In this document: positions 54,385 to 64,000 of the stretch, piece after piece | Layout of the letters: every line of letters starts with the position of its first letter | Position numbering within the stretch: the stretch's first letter is position 1 | Origin: Aristolochia californica | Lineage: Eukaryota; Streptophyta; Magnoliopsida; Piperales; Aristolochiaceae | NCBI GenBank assembly: GCA_029961685.1 | Contig: JARWKL010000012.1 | Span: 10,943,955-11,007,954 of the forward strand | Direction: 5' to 3' | Length of the DNA stretch: 64,000 nucleotides | Translations under genes and position numbers: made by a program | Notes under the pieces: model-generated | Told to the model about the DNA's origin: nothing | Databases searched by the model: none | What the model saw: the letters and a program-made list of their open reading frames with translations, nothing else

Positions 54385-55695
54385 TGTTACAATGTGGGAC
54401 CCTCCATGATGTACAAGCTGGCGAGACCCACCATGAGCACGTGGGATGCCAAGAAGAGTCCTCATCCAAGCTAACATGAGTGAAGAAGATAAGTAGCACA
54501 AGCTGAAATGTGTTAGAAGACTTCAAGATCAAGTGGGACCCACAAAGATACCACGAGCTGGAATCTTATCAATATGAGCTGGAAGATCACATGGGATCCA
54601 CAAGGATAAGGCCACAAGCTCACCTCCTCTCTTATTTCTACGTTATTGAAGAAGAGTTATAGTTCAACTTATATTAGATCTCTATTAGATTGTGTTATCC
54701 TTTCAAGATAGACTTATCTTAGAGAGTTAGAGTTGGAATGTAATTAGGAGATTTAAAGGTTAATTGTATAAGAAATCTATCACTTCCTCTACTATAAATA
54801 GAGGCGTTTTAATTCGTAATTAATCAAGTTCTTCAATTTTCTCTTGAGTAAATCTCTCTCTCTTTGCTCTGCACACACCTTGTTTTTCTTCTCTTCTTCT
54901 CTCTACCCAAGAGCCTTCTTCCCCTTTTCTCCTTTTTTTCTTTCTCTCTTCCCTTTCTTGGAATATTGGAAAAGGGATCCTAAATTCAACATGGTATCAG
55001 AGCATTAAATTTAGGATCCCTACATCAAAAGGAATGCTCTAAGAAGATATGATCAACACCACTCATAGAAGGCTCCTTGTGAAGGAAGATCAAAAAGTGT
55101 GAGATAAGTTCCTTAATTATTTTTTTATTACTTCATGTTAATGGCTTCCAGATTTAGAAGATGATTTAAATATGAGTGTGTCTCGATCTAGAAGGAGTTA
55201 TCAAAACAGTTTTGTGTGTTTGGAATTTTTATTAACCTAGACCAGTCCATGATCAGGTTGCTGATTTTTTTTTCATGGGAACTAGATTCCTCTGATATAG
55301 AAGATTGATATTGAGTCTATTATGAGTTGTTATTTACTCAGAAAAAATCAGAAAATGAGTTATAGTACAACTTATATTAAAACTCTATTAGATTGTGTTA
55401 TCCTTTCAAGATAGACTTATCTTAGAGAGTTAGAGTTGGAATTTAATTAGGAGATTTAAAGGCTAATTGTATGAGGACTCTATCACTTCTTCTACTATAA
55501 ATAGAGGTGTTTTAATTTGGAATTAATCAAGTTCTACAATTTTCTCTTGAGTAAATCTCTCTCTCTTTGCTTGGCGCACACCTTGTTCCTCTTCCCTTCT
55601 TCTCTCTACCCGAGAGCCTTCTTCCCCTTTTCTCCTTTTTTTTCTTTCTCTCTTCCCTTGCTTGGAATATTGGCAAAGGGATCCTAAATTCAAAA
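54385..55695 (+). mobile_element. C2 Copia short element (internally deleted), TSD AATTT/AATTC
   Basis: 5' LTR 54385-54991 (607 bp, TGTTACAATG to AAATTCAACA), primer-binding site TGGTATCAGAGCA (54992-55004), about 350 bp of non-coding interior, then 339 bp equal to the last part of the LTR (55357-55695) whose first 269 bp are missing. One deletion removed all coding sequence and the 3' LTR start. The 3' terminus reads CAAAA for CAACA. Flanking satellite AATTT (54380-54384) and AATTC (55696-55700) fit a 5-bp duplication with one change. Confidence 0.83.
54992..55004 (+). other. Primer-binding site of the C2 element
   Basis: TGGTATCAGAGCA directly follows the LTR end CAACA, complementary to initiator Met-tRNA. 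Confidence 0.9.
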
Positions 55696-58108
55696 AATTC
55701 CAAAAAGTCTCTGTAATTTTTAGGGATTGTAAACTCTTTTATTTTTTATATACTAGGTTATGCAATCATTGGAAAAAAGTGGAGGTAGGGGATTTTTAAC
55801 CGAGTGTTGACTCCCAATCCATAAGCCATTTCTTAAAAAAATATAGCCCGTTACGAATGATTGATTGGTCAATCACTTTACAATGATCTATGATTGTTAA
55901 GTCAGCTTTTTGTAAATAGGCAAAAAAATGGCTTGTTTGACTCAAGTAAATATCCTACCGCACTATCACTTGAGAATTTAATGAGCATTTGTTTTTCTAT
56001 TTAAAAGGTTTGGATCCATAGGTCATTTTTATCTTTAACATGTTTGAAGGACGCATATCCATATTTAAAACATGTTAGGATCAATTAGAAATGTCTTTCT
56101 TATAAAATTCTATGCTACTAGGATTGAACTACTGGAATTTCCTAAACTTGGATAACAAAGCTTTTGTGACCATTTGTGTGTGTGAATAAACTTTATTTAC
56201 ATACGTTTGTTTTATTTTCAATTTTTTCCATACATAAACTCTAAAAGTTTCATTTTTTTTGTGATCTATTTGCCTTATCTTTTTGTTTATGAAATAAAGG
56301 CAAAGTGAAAACTCAAGTTTTGATTTAAAAAAAATATACATCTAAAATGGAAAGGCATAATTGTAGACAGATATAATTCCAAAAGGTATATGTAATTTTT
56401 ATAGATTGTAAACACTTTTACTTTTTATATATTTGGTTTGTAATCATCGAAAAAAGGGGGATGAGGGGGGTTTTTAACTGAGTGAATGTTGCCTCCAATT
56501 CCATTAGTCATTTCCTACAAAAATTTACCCCGTTACGCATGATTGACCGATTGATCACTTTACAATGATCTACGATTCTTAGGTCAACCGTTTGTAAATG
56601 GGCAATCCATGAGCCATTTCTTACAACCGTTACACATGATTGATCAATCGATCAATCACTTTAAAATGATCTATTATTGTTAGGTCAGATTTTTTTAAAT
56701 GGGCAAAAAATGGCTTGTTTGACTCAGGTAAATATCCCAACACACGTTCACTTGAGAATTTAATGTGCATTTGTTGTTCTCTTTAAAAGGTTTGGATCCA
56801 TAAGTCATTTGCATCTTTAACATGTTTCAACCATGCATATCCATATTTAAAACCAGTTAAGATTAATTAGAAATCTCTTTCTTACAAAATTCCAAGCTAT
56901 TAGCGTTGATCTAGTGGAATTTCTTAAACTTGGATAACAAAACTTTTGTGTTCATATGTGGTGTGTGAATAAATTTTCTTTAGTTACATTGGTTGTTCGT
57001 TTCTATTTTTTCCATGCATCAACTCTAGAATTTTCATTTTGTTGTGATCTATTTGCCTTATCTTTTAGTTTATGAGATAAAGGCAAAGTGAAAAGTCAAG
57101 TTTTTATTTAAAAAAAAATACATCTAAAATGGAAATGCACAAATGTACAGAGAGATAATTCCAAAAAGTCTCTATAATTTTAAGGGAATTTAAACTCTTT
57201 TGGTTTTTATATAATAGGTTTTGCATTCATCGAAAAAAGGGGGAGGCGGGGGATTTTTAAATGAGTGTTGACTGCAAATCCATAAGTCATTTCTTACAAA
57301 AATAAAGCCTGTAATGCATGATTGGTCGATCAATCACTTTACAATGATCTATGATTATTAGTTGGGTTTTTTGTAAATGGTAAAAAAATGGCTTGTTTGA
57401 CTCGAGTAAATATCCCACCGCACGTTCACATTAGAATTAAATATCCATTTTTGTACTCTTTAAAAGGTTTGGATCCATAGGTCATTTGAATCTTCAACAT
57501 GTTTCAACCATGCATATCCATATTTAAAACATGTTAGGATTTGTGGTGTGTGAATAAATTTTCTTTACTTGCATATGTTATTTTTTTCAAGTTTTTCCAT
57601 ATATAAACTCAAGAATTTTCATTTTATTGTGTTCTATTTACCTTATCATTTTGTTTACGAGATAAAGGGAAAGTGAAAACTCAATTTTTTATTTAAAACA
57701 AATATACATCTAAATTGGAAATTCAAAAATGTTGAGAGAGATAATTCCAAAAAGTGTCTGTAATTTTTAGGGATTCTTGACTCTTTTTGTTTTTATATAT
57801 TTTGTTTTGCAATCATTGGAAAAAGGGGGAGGCATAGGATTTTTAACTGAGTGAGTGTTGACTCCCAATCCATAAGTCATTTCTTACAAAAATATAGCCT
57901 GTTACGCATGATTCATCGATCAATAAATTTACAATTATCTATGATTGTTAGGTCAGCTTTTTGTAAATGGGCAAAAAAAGGCTTGTTTGACTTGGGTAAA
58001 TATCCCAACGCACGTTTACTTCAGAATTTAATGAGCATTTGTTGTTCTCTTTAAAAGGTTTGGATCCATAAGTTATTTGCATCTTTAACATGTTTCAACC
58101 TTGCATAT
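55696..58108 (-). repeat. Satellite array, reverse orientation, subfamily B
   Basis: About 3.7 monomers. Two irregular places: a short duplicated segment near 56600 ('catgagccatttcttacaac'), and a deletion near 57540, where 'gttaggat' joins 'ttgtggtgtgtg'. Confidence 0.92.
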
Positions 58109-58542
58109 TGTGGGAAGATAGGGCTCAAGCCCACACGACCAAGGAAGGCCCACATATCTAAGTGTATTATAAGATGGGCCAAACAGCCAAAGAAGGCCCA
58201 CAAGATGGGCCCAAGCCCATAAGAAGTAGGACCCACAATGATTACCATGAGCTGGCCTCCTTATCACATCAGTTGGAAGATCAACAAGCACTCAAGAAAG
58301 TGTCTTTATCAAATGGTCATGTCCTAGAAGAGTTTTAGTTTCAGTTATGTTTGTCTTTTATCAATATTGAGTTATTTAATTATGCTAGGACTTATCTTTA
58401 AGTGTTAGAGTTTGGGTGTAATTGGGACAGGGGTAGTTTTATCGTAATTGGACTCTACGACCTTCCTCTATAATAAATAGAGGTTCATGTACTCTGATTA
58501 CAACAAGTCAATGAAGTGTTTCTCTTTTCCATAAATTCAACA
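58109..58542 (+). mobile_element. T-family solo LTR with target-site duplication CATAT
   Basis: 434 bp, TGTGGGAAGATAGGGC to ATAAATTCAACA. CATAT lies on both sides (58104-58108 and 58543-58547). It is in the opposite orientation to the T solo LTRs at 42655, 59223 and 61658. About two U3 units. Confidence 0.92.
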
Positions 58543-59222
58543 CATATGCATATTTAACACATGTTAGGTTCAATTAGAAATCTCTTTCTAATAAAATTCC
58601 AAGCAATTAGGGTTGAACTAGTGGAATTTCCCAAACTTGGATAACAAAACTTTTGTGTTCAATTGTGGTGTGTGAATAAATTTTCTTTACTTACATTTGT
58701 TATTTTTTTATATTTTTTTCCACACATTAATTCCAAAATTTCCATTTTGTTGCCTTATCTTTTTATTTATGAGATAAAGGGTAAGTGAAAACACAAGTTT
58801 TATTTTTTTATTTTTAAAATATACATCCAAATTAGAAATTCACAAATGTAGAGAAAGCTAATTCCGAAAAGTGTCTATAATTTTTAGGTATTTTAAACTC
58901 TTTTAGTTTTAATATATTAGGTTTTGCAATCATTGGAAAAGGGGGGAGGTGGGGGATTTTTAACTAAATGGTGACTCCCAATCCATAAGACATTTTTTAC
59001 AACCGTTACACATGATTGATTGACCAATCACTTTACAATGATCAATTATAGTTAGGTCAGATTTTTGTAAATGGGAAAAAATGGTTTGTTTGACTCGGGG
59101 AAATATCCCACCGCACGTTCACTTGAGAATTTAATGAACATTGGTTTTTCTCTTTAAAAGGTTTGGATCCATAGGTCATTTATATCTTTAACATGTTTCA
59201 AGCATGCATATCCATATTTAAC
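58543..59222 (-). repeat. Satellite monomer, reverse orientation, subfamily B
   Basis: One monomer with 'acaaccgttacacatgattg', a variant shared with the monomer near 61430 and partly with that near 56625. Confidence 0.92.
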
Positions 59223-59684
59223 TGTTGAATTTGTGGAAAAGAGAAATACTTTGTTGACTTCATTAACTTATTATAATTAGAGTACATGAACCTCTATTTA
59301 TAATAGAGGAAGGTAGTAGAGTCCAATTACAATAAAATTACCTTTGTCCCAATTACAGCCAAACTCTAACACTTAAAGATAAGTCAAAGAATAATTAAAT
59401 AACTCAATATAGAAAAAAGACATAACTCAAACTAGAACTCTTATTGGACGTGATCATAAGATAAAGATGCCTTTGTGAGTCCTTCTTGATCTTCCAACTT
59501 ATGTGATAAGGATGTCAGCTCGTGTTAATCATGGTGGGTCCTACTTCTTGTGGGATTGGGCCCTTCTTCCAACACCCTTAGATATGTGGGCCTTCCTTGG
59601 TCGTGTGGGCTAGAACCCATCTTATATTACTCTTAGATATGTGAGCCTTCCTTGGTCGTGTGGGCTGGAGCCCAACTTCCAACA
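59223..59684 (-). mobile_element. T-family solo LTR, duplicated copy X
   Basis: 462 bp, minus strand TGTTGGAAGTTGGGC to ACAAATTCAACA. It is inserted at the same satellite position as 61658-62122 (between 'atttaa..' and 'aaaa..tgttagg') and has the same internal U3 arrangement with 'cttccaacacccttagatat'. Its flanks are degraded (TTAAC and AAAAA), but match the copy Y duplication site. Confidence 0.87.
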
Positions 59685-60611
59685 AAAAAATGATAGGATC
59701 AATTGGAAATTTCTTTCTTATACAATTTCAAGCTAATAGGGTTGAACTAGTGGAATTACCCAAACTTGGATAACAAAATTTTGTATTCATTTGTGGTGTT
59801 TGAATAAATTTTCTTTACTAATATTTGTTATTCTTTTCTATTTTTTGCATATATAAACTCTAAAATTTTCATTTTATCTGATCTATTTGCCTTATCTTTT
59901 TGTTTACGAGATAAAGGGAAAGTGCAAAACTCAACTTTTCAATTAAAATAAAAATATGCATCTAAGATGGATATGAAAAAATGAAGAGAGAGATAATTCC
60001 AAAAAGTGTATGAAATTTTTAGGGATTGTAAACACTTTTGGTTTTTATATATTAGGTTTTTCACTCATCGGAAAAAGGGGGAGGCGGGGGATTTTTAACT
60101 GAGTGTTTAACCCCCAATCCATAATTCAATTCTTTCAAAAATATAGCCTGTCACTTATTTATGTGTTCATTTTTGGTGTGTGAATAAATTTTTCTTATTT
60201 ACATTTGTTATTCTTTTCTATTTTTATTCATATATAAACTCTACAATTTTTATCTTTTTGTGATCTATTTGTCACATCTTTTTGTTTACGAGATAAAGGG
60301 AAAGTGAAAACTCAAGTTTTGATTTAAAAAAAATATACATCAAAAATGGAAATGCACAAATGTAGAGAGAGATAATTCCAAGAAGTCTCTATAATTTGTA
60401 GGGATTGTAAGCTCTTTTAGTTTTTATATATTTGGTTTTGCAATCTTGGAAAAAAGAGGGAGGCGAAGGATTTTTAACTGAGTGGTAACTCCCAATCCAT
60501 AAGCCATTTCTTTCCATCGATCAATCACTTTACAATGATCTATTATTGTTAGGTCAACTTTTTGTAAATGGGCAAAAACTGGCTTGTTTGACTCGGGTAA
60601 ATATCCTACTA
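59685..60611 (-). repeat. Satellite, reverse orientation, with private variants of a duplicated segment
   Basis: Variants such as 'aagatggatatgaaaaaatg', 'aaaatatgcatctaag' and 'aattccaagaagtctct' are shared with 62123-64000 and not with other monomers. About 1 kb present in the other copy is missing at the join near 60150 ('agcctgtcacttatttatg'). Confidence 0.9.
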
Positions 60612-60903
60612 TTATGGGCTCATAACCCATTGGTTTTGGGGTTAAGTACCTATTCCTTCCACTCCTAATAGGCCGATCTGTTGGGTACTATTGGCTAGGT
60701 GCTTAACATTTCGTATCAAAGCTAGTGCTTCGACACGAGTTTGAATCCCGGCGTGGGCGATCACGAATGCCAAACGCAGGCAACCATCCTCGTCGCTATG
60801 TGTTAAGCCGTTGGGATGTCGGCTCGTGAAGGTGGGTGTGATGTTATGGGCTCATAACCCACTGTTCCTGGGGTTAAGTACTTATGCCTTCCGCTCCTAA
60901 CAT
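60612..60903. mobile_element. TRIM-like small LTR element (about 292 bp)
   Basis: Both ends carry a related direct repeat: 'tattatgggctcataaccca' at 60612 and 'tgttatgggctcataaccca' near 60843, each followed by 'ggggttaagtac' and 'ttcc(a/g)ctcctaa(t/c)a'. Inside, after 'gtgcttaaca', comes CGTATCAAAGC, which resembles a tRNA-Met primer site. The interior has 'gagtttgaatcccggcgtgg', similar to a tRNA B-box context. There is no open frame. It could instead be a tRNA-related SINE with repeated ends; the direct repeats favour TRIM. Confidence 0.6.
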
Positions 60904-61657
60904 TTACCTACTGCACGTTCACTTGAGAATATAATGACCATTGGTTGTTCTCTTTAAAAGGTTTGGATCCTTAGGTCATTTGCATCTTTAACATGTTCCA
61001 AATATGCATATCCCTATTTAAAACATGTTCGGATCAATTATAAATCTCTTTTATATAAAATTCCAAGCTATTACAGTGAACTAGTGGAATTTCCCAAACT
61101 TGGATAACAAAACTTTTGTATTCATTTTTTATGTGTCAATAAATTTTCTTTACTTACATTTGTTATTCTTTTCTATTTTTTCCAAGCATAAACTCTAAAA
61201 TTTAAATTTTTTGTGATCTTTTTGCCTTATCTTTTTGTTTACGACATAATGGGAAAGTGAAAACTCAAGTTTTGATTTCAAATAAAAATATACATCTAAA
61301 ATGGAAATTCAAAAATGTAGAGAGAGATAAACTCTTTTGCCTTTTATATATTCTATTTCACAATCATCGAAAAAAGGGGGAGGCTGGGATTTTAATTGAG
61401 TGGTGAATCCTAATCCATAAGTCATTTCGTACAACCGTTACACATGATTGATCGACCAATCACTTTACAATGATCAATTGTTGTTAGGTTAGCTTTTTGT
61501 TAATGGACAAAAACTGGTTTATTTGACTCGGGTAAATGTCCCACCGCACGTTCACTTGAGAATTTAATGAGCATTGGTTGTTCCCTTTAAAAGGTTTGGA
61601 TCCATAGGTCATTTGCATCTTTAACATGTTTCAAGCGTGCATATCCATATTTAAAAC
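60904..61657 (-). repeat. Satellite monomer, reverse orientation, subfamily B
   Basis: About 1.1 monomers. A deletion of about 50 bp near 61330 joins 'gagagataa' to 'actcttttgcc'. Contains 'acaaccgttacacatgattg', shared with the 58543-59222 monomer. Confidence 0.91.
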
Positions 61658-62122
61658 TATTGAATTTATGGAAAAGAGAAATATTTCATTGACTTCATTA
61701 ACTTATTATAATTAGAGTACATGAACCTCCATTTATAATAGAGGAAGGTAGTAGAGTCCAATTACAATAAAACTACCTTTGTCCCAATTACACCCAAACT
61801 CTAACACTTAAAGATAAGTCCTAGCATAATTAAATAACTCAATATAGATAAAAGACAAACATAACTCACACTAGAACTCTTCTTGGACATGATCATAAGA
61901 TAAAGATGCCTTTGTGAGTCCTTATTGATCTTCCAACTTGTGTGATAAGGATGTCAGCTCATGGTAATCATGGTGGGTCTACTTCTTGTGGGATTGGGCC
62001 CATCTTCCAACACCCTTAGATATGTGGGCCATCCTTGGTCGTGTGGGATGGAGCCCATCTTATATTACTCTTAGATATGTGGGCCTTCCTTGGTTGTGTG
62101 AGCTGGAGCCCATCTTCCAACA
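61658..62122 (-). mobile_element. T-family solo LTR, duplicated copy Y, target-site duplication AAAAC
   Basis: 465 bp, minus strand TGTTGGAAGATGGGC to ATAAATTCAATA. AAAAC flanks both sides (61653-61657 and 62123-62127). The satellite position, orientation and U3 structure equal those of copy X at 59223, 2435 bp away. Confidence 0.9.
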
Positions 62123-64000
62123 AAAACATGTTAGGATCAATTAGAAATCTCTTTCTTATAAAATTCCAAGTTATTCGGGTTCAACAAATGGAATTTTCCA
62201 AACTTGGATAAAAAAAAATTTATTCATTTGTGGTGTGTGAATAAATTTCTTTTACTAATATTTGTTATTCTTTTCTATTTTTTCCATACATAAACTCTAA
62301 AATTTTCATTTTTTTCTGATCTATTTACCTTATCTTTTTGTTTACGAGATAAAGGGAAAGTCAAAACTCAACTTTTCATTTAAAATAAAAATATGCATCT
62401 AAGATGGATATGAAAAAATGAAAAGAGAGATAATTCCAAAATGTGTATGAAATTTTTACTGACTGTAAACACTTTTTGTTTTTATATATTAGGTTTTGCA
62501 CTCATCGGAAAAAGGGAGAGGCGGGGGATTTTTAACTGAGTGTTGGCTTTCAATCCATAATTCAATTATTTCAAAAATATAGCCCATTACGTATGATTGA
62601 TCGCTCAATCACTTTACAATGATCTAAGATTGTTCGGTCAGCTTTTTGTAAATGGGCAAAAAATGGCTTGTATGACTCGGGTAAATATCCCACCGCACGT
62701 TCACTTGAGAATTTAATGAGCATTTGTTGTTCTCTTTAAAAGGGTTGGATCCGTAGGTCATTTGCATCTTTAATTTGTTTTAACCATGCATATCCATTTT
62801 TAAAACATGTTAGGATTAATTAGGAATCTCTTTCTTATAAAATTCCAAGCTATTAGGGTTGATCAAGTTGAATTTATAAAACTTGGGTTACAAAAATTTT
62901 GTGTTCATTTGTTGTGTGTGAATAAATTTTCTTTACTTGCATTTGTTATTGTTTTAAAATATTTCCGTGCAAAAACTCTGGAATTTTCATTTTGTTGTGT
63001 TCTAGTTGCCTTATCTTTTTGGTTATGAGTTAAAGAGAAAATGAAAACTCAATTTTTGATTTAAAAAAATACTTCTAAATTGGGAATGCACAAATGTAAA
63101 GAGAGATAATTCCAAAAAGTCTCTTTAATTTTTAGGGATTCTAAACTCTTTTAGTTTTTATATTTTTGGTTTTACAATCATGGGAAAAAGAAGGAGGCGA
63201 GGTATTTTTAACCAAGTGAATGTTGGCTCCCAATCCATCATTCATTTCTTACAAAAATATAGTTTGTGACGCATGATTGATTGATCAATCACTTTACAAT
63301 GATCATGGTTGTTAGGTCAGCTTTTTGTAAATGGGTAAAAAATGGCTTGTTTGACTCGGGTAAATATCTCAATGCACGTTCACTTGAGAATTTAATGAGC
63401 ATTTTTTGTTCTCTTTAAAAGGTTTGAATCCATAAGTAATTTGCATCTTTAACATGTTTCAACCTTGCATATGCATATTTAATACATGCTAGGATCAATT
63501 AGAAATCTCTTTCTTATAAAATTCCAAGCTATTAGGGTTGAACTAGTGGAATTTCCCAAACTTGGATAACAAAACTTTTGTGTTCATTTGTGGTGTGTGA
63601 ATAAATTTTCCTTATTTACATTTTTTATCCTTTTCTATTTATTTTCATACATAAACTCTACAATTTTTATTTTTTGTGATCTATTTGCCTTATCTTTTTG
63701 TTTACGAGATAAAGGGAAAGTGAAAACTTAAGTATTGATTTAAAAAAAAATATACATCTAAAATTGAAATGCACAAATGTAGAGAGAGATAATTCCAAGA
63801 AGTCTCTGTAATTTGTAGGGATTGTAAGCTCTTTTAGTTTTTATATATTAGGTTTTGGATTCATCGGAAAAAGGGGGACACGAACGATTTTTAATTGAGT
63901 GGTAACTCCCAATCCATAAGCCATTTCTTTCAATCGATCAATCACTTTGCAATGATCTATTATTGTTAGATCAGATTTTTTTAAATGGGAAAAAAATGGC
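62123..64000 (-). repeat. Satellite array, reverse orientation, runs off the window end
   Basis: About 2.8 monomers. The part nearest the LTR shares private variants with 59685-60150, and the part after 63570 shares them with 60160-60611. The array continues beyond the window. Confidence 0.94.

Noticed and set aside
60700..60770. tRNA gene within the small element at 60612-60903
   Set aside because: A B-box-like context is present, but no acceptor stem or full cloverleaf can be drawn.
24822..64000. Regularly spaced repeats that could be mistaken for a CRISPR array or a tandem gene family
   Set aside because: Monomers of about 665 bp are contiguous with no unique spacers, and no open frame is conserved between monomers. 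This is satellite DNA in a eukaryotic genome.

Overview
The window is plant nuclear heterochromatin. It holds no ordinary host gene that I can support. It consists of a very long AT-rich satellite array with a monomer of about 665 bp, plus a roughly 24-kb block of nested, rearranged LTR retrotransposons. Ty1/Copia and chromovirus-type Ty3/Gypsy proteins, initiator-Met-tRNA primer sites (TGGTATCAGAGC type) and CCCTAAA-like motifs point to a seed plant; the species cannot be told from sequence alone.

Layout. Positions 1-900 are satellite in the 'forward' orientation. Positions 901-23581 are the retrotransposon block: a Gypsy LTR fragment; an inverted pair of Copia LTRs; Copia copy 1 (minus); Gypsy copy 1 (minus) with an inverted LTR junction on each side; Copia copy 2 (minus); Gypsy copy 2 (plus); and Gypsy copy 3 (minus). 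A 5'-truncated element of a third family, called T here, lies at 23582-24821 (minus). Satellite in forward orientation resumes at 24822-31824, followed by a second truncated T element (plus, 31825-33961). From 33962 to the end the satellite runs in the opposite orientation. It is interrupted by solo LTRs (several with perfect 5-bp target-site duplications), a deleted Copia of a second family (C2), a C2/T deletion chimera, and a TRIM-like element of about 290 bp.

How the parts relate. All coding regions are decayed. The three Gypsy copies share two internal deletions: no reverse transcriptase, and integrase joined out of frame to the chromodomain. They also share a 90-bp in-frame minisatellite in gag and a 38-bp GC-rich repeat in the LTR U3. 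They therefore look like one non-autonomous lineage moved by a helper. The two Copia copies share a premature TGA in RT and a tRNA-like insertion in the leader.

The most interesting part is the satellite. Two monomer subfamilies (A and B) are arranged as a mirror image, B-A | A-B, about an orientation switch at 31.8-34.0 kb. T elements in inverted orientation bracket the forward arm. One block of about 13 monomers shares a 14-bp deletion that removes a BamHI site. Two solo LTRs sit at the same monomer position and share private flanking variants, which shows that a transposon insertion was copied together with the satellite.
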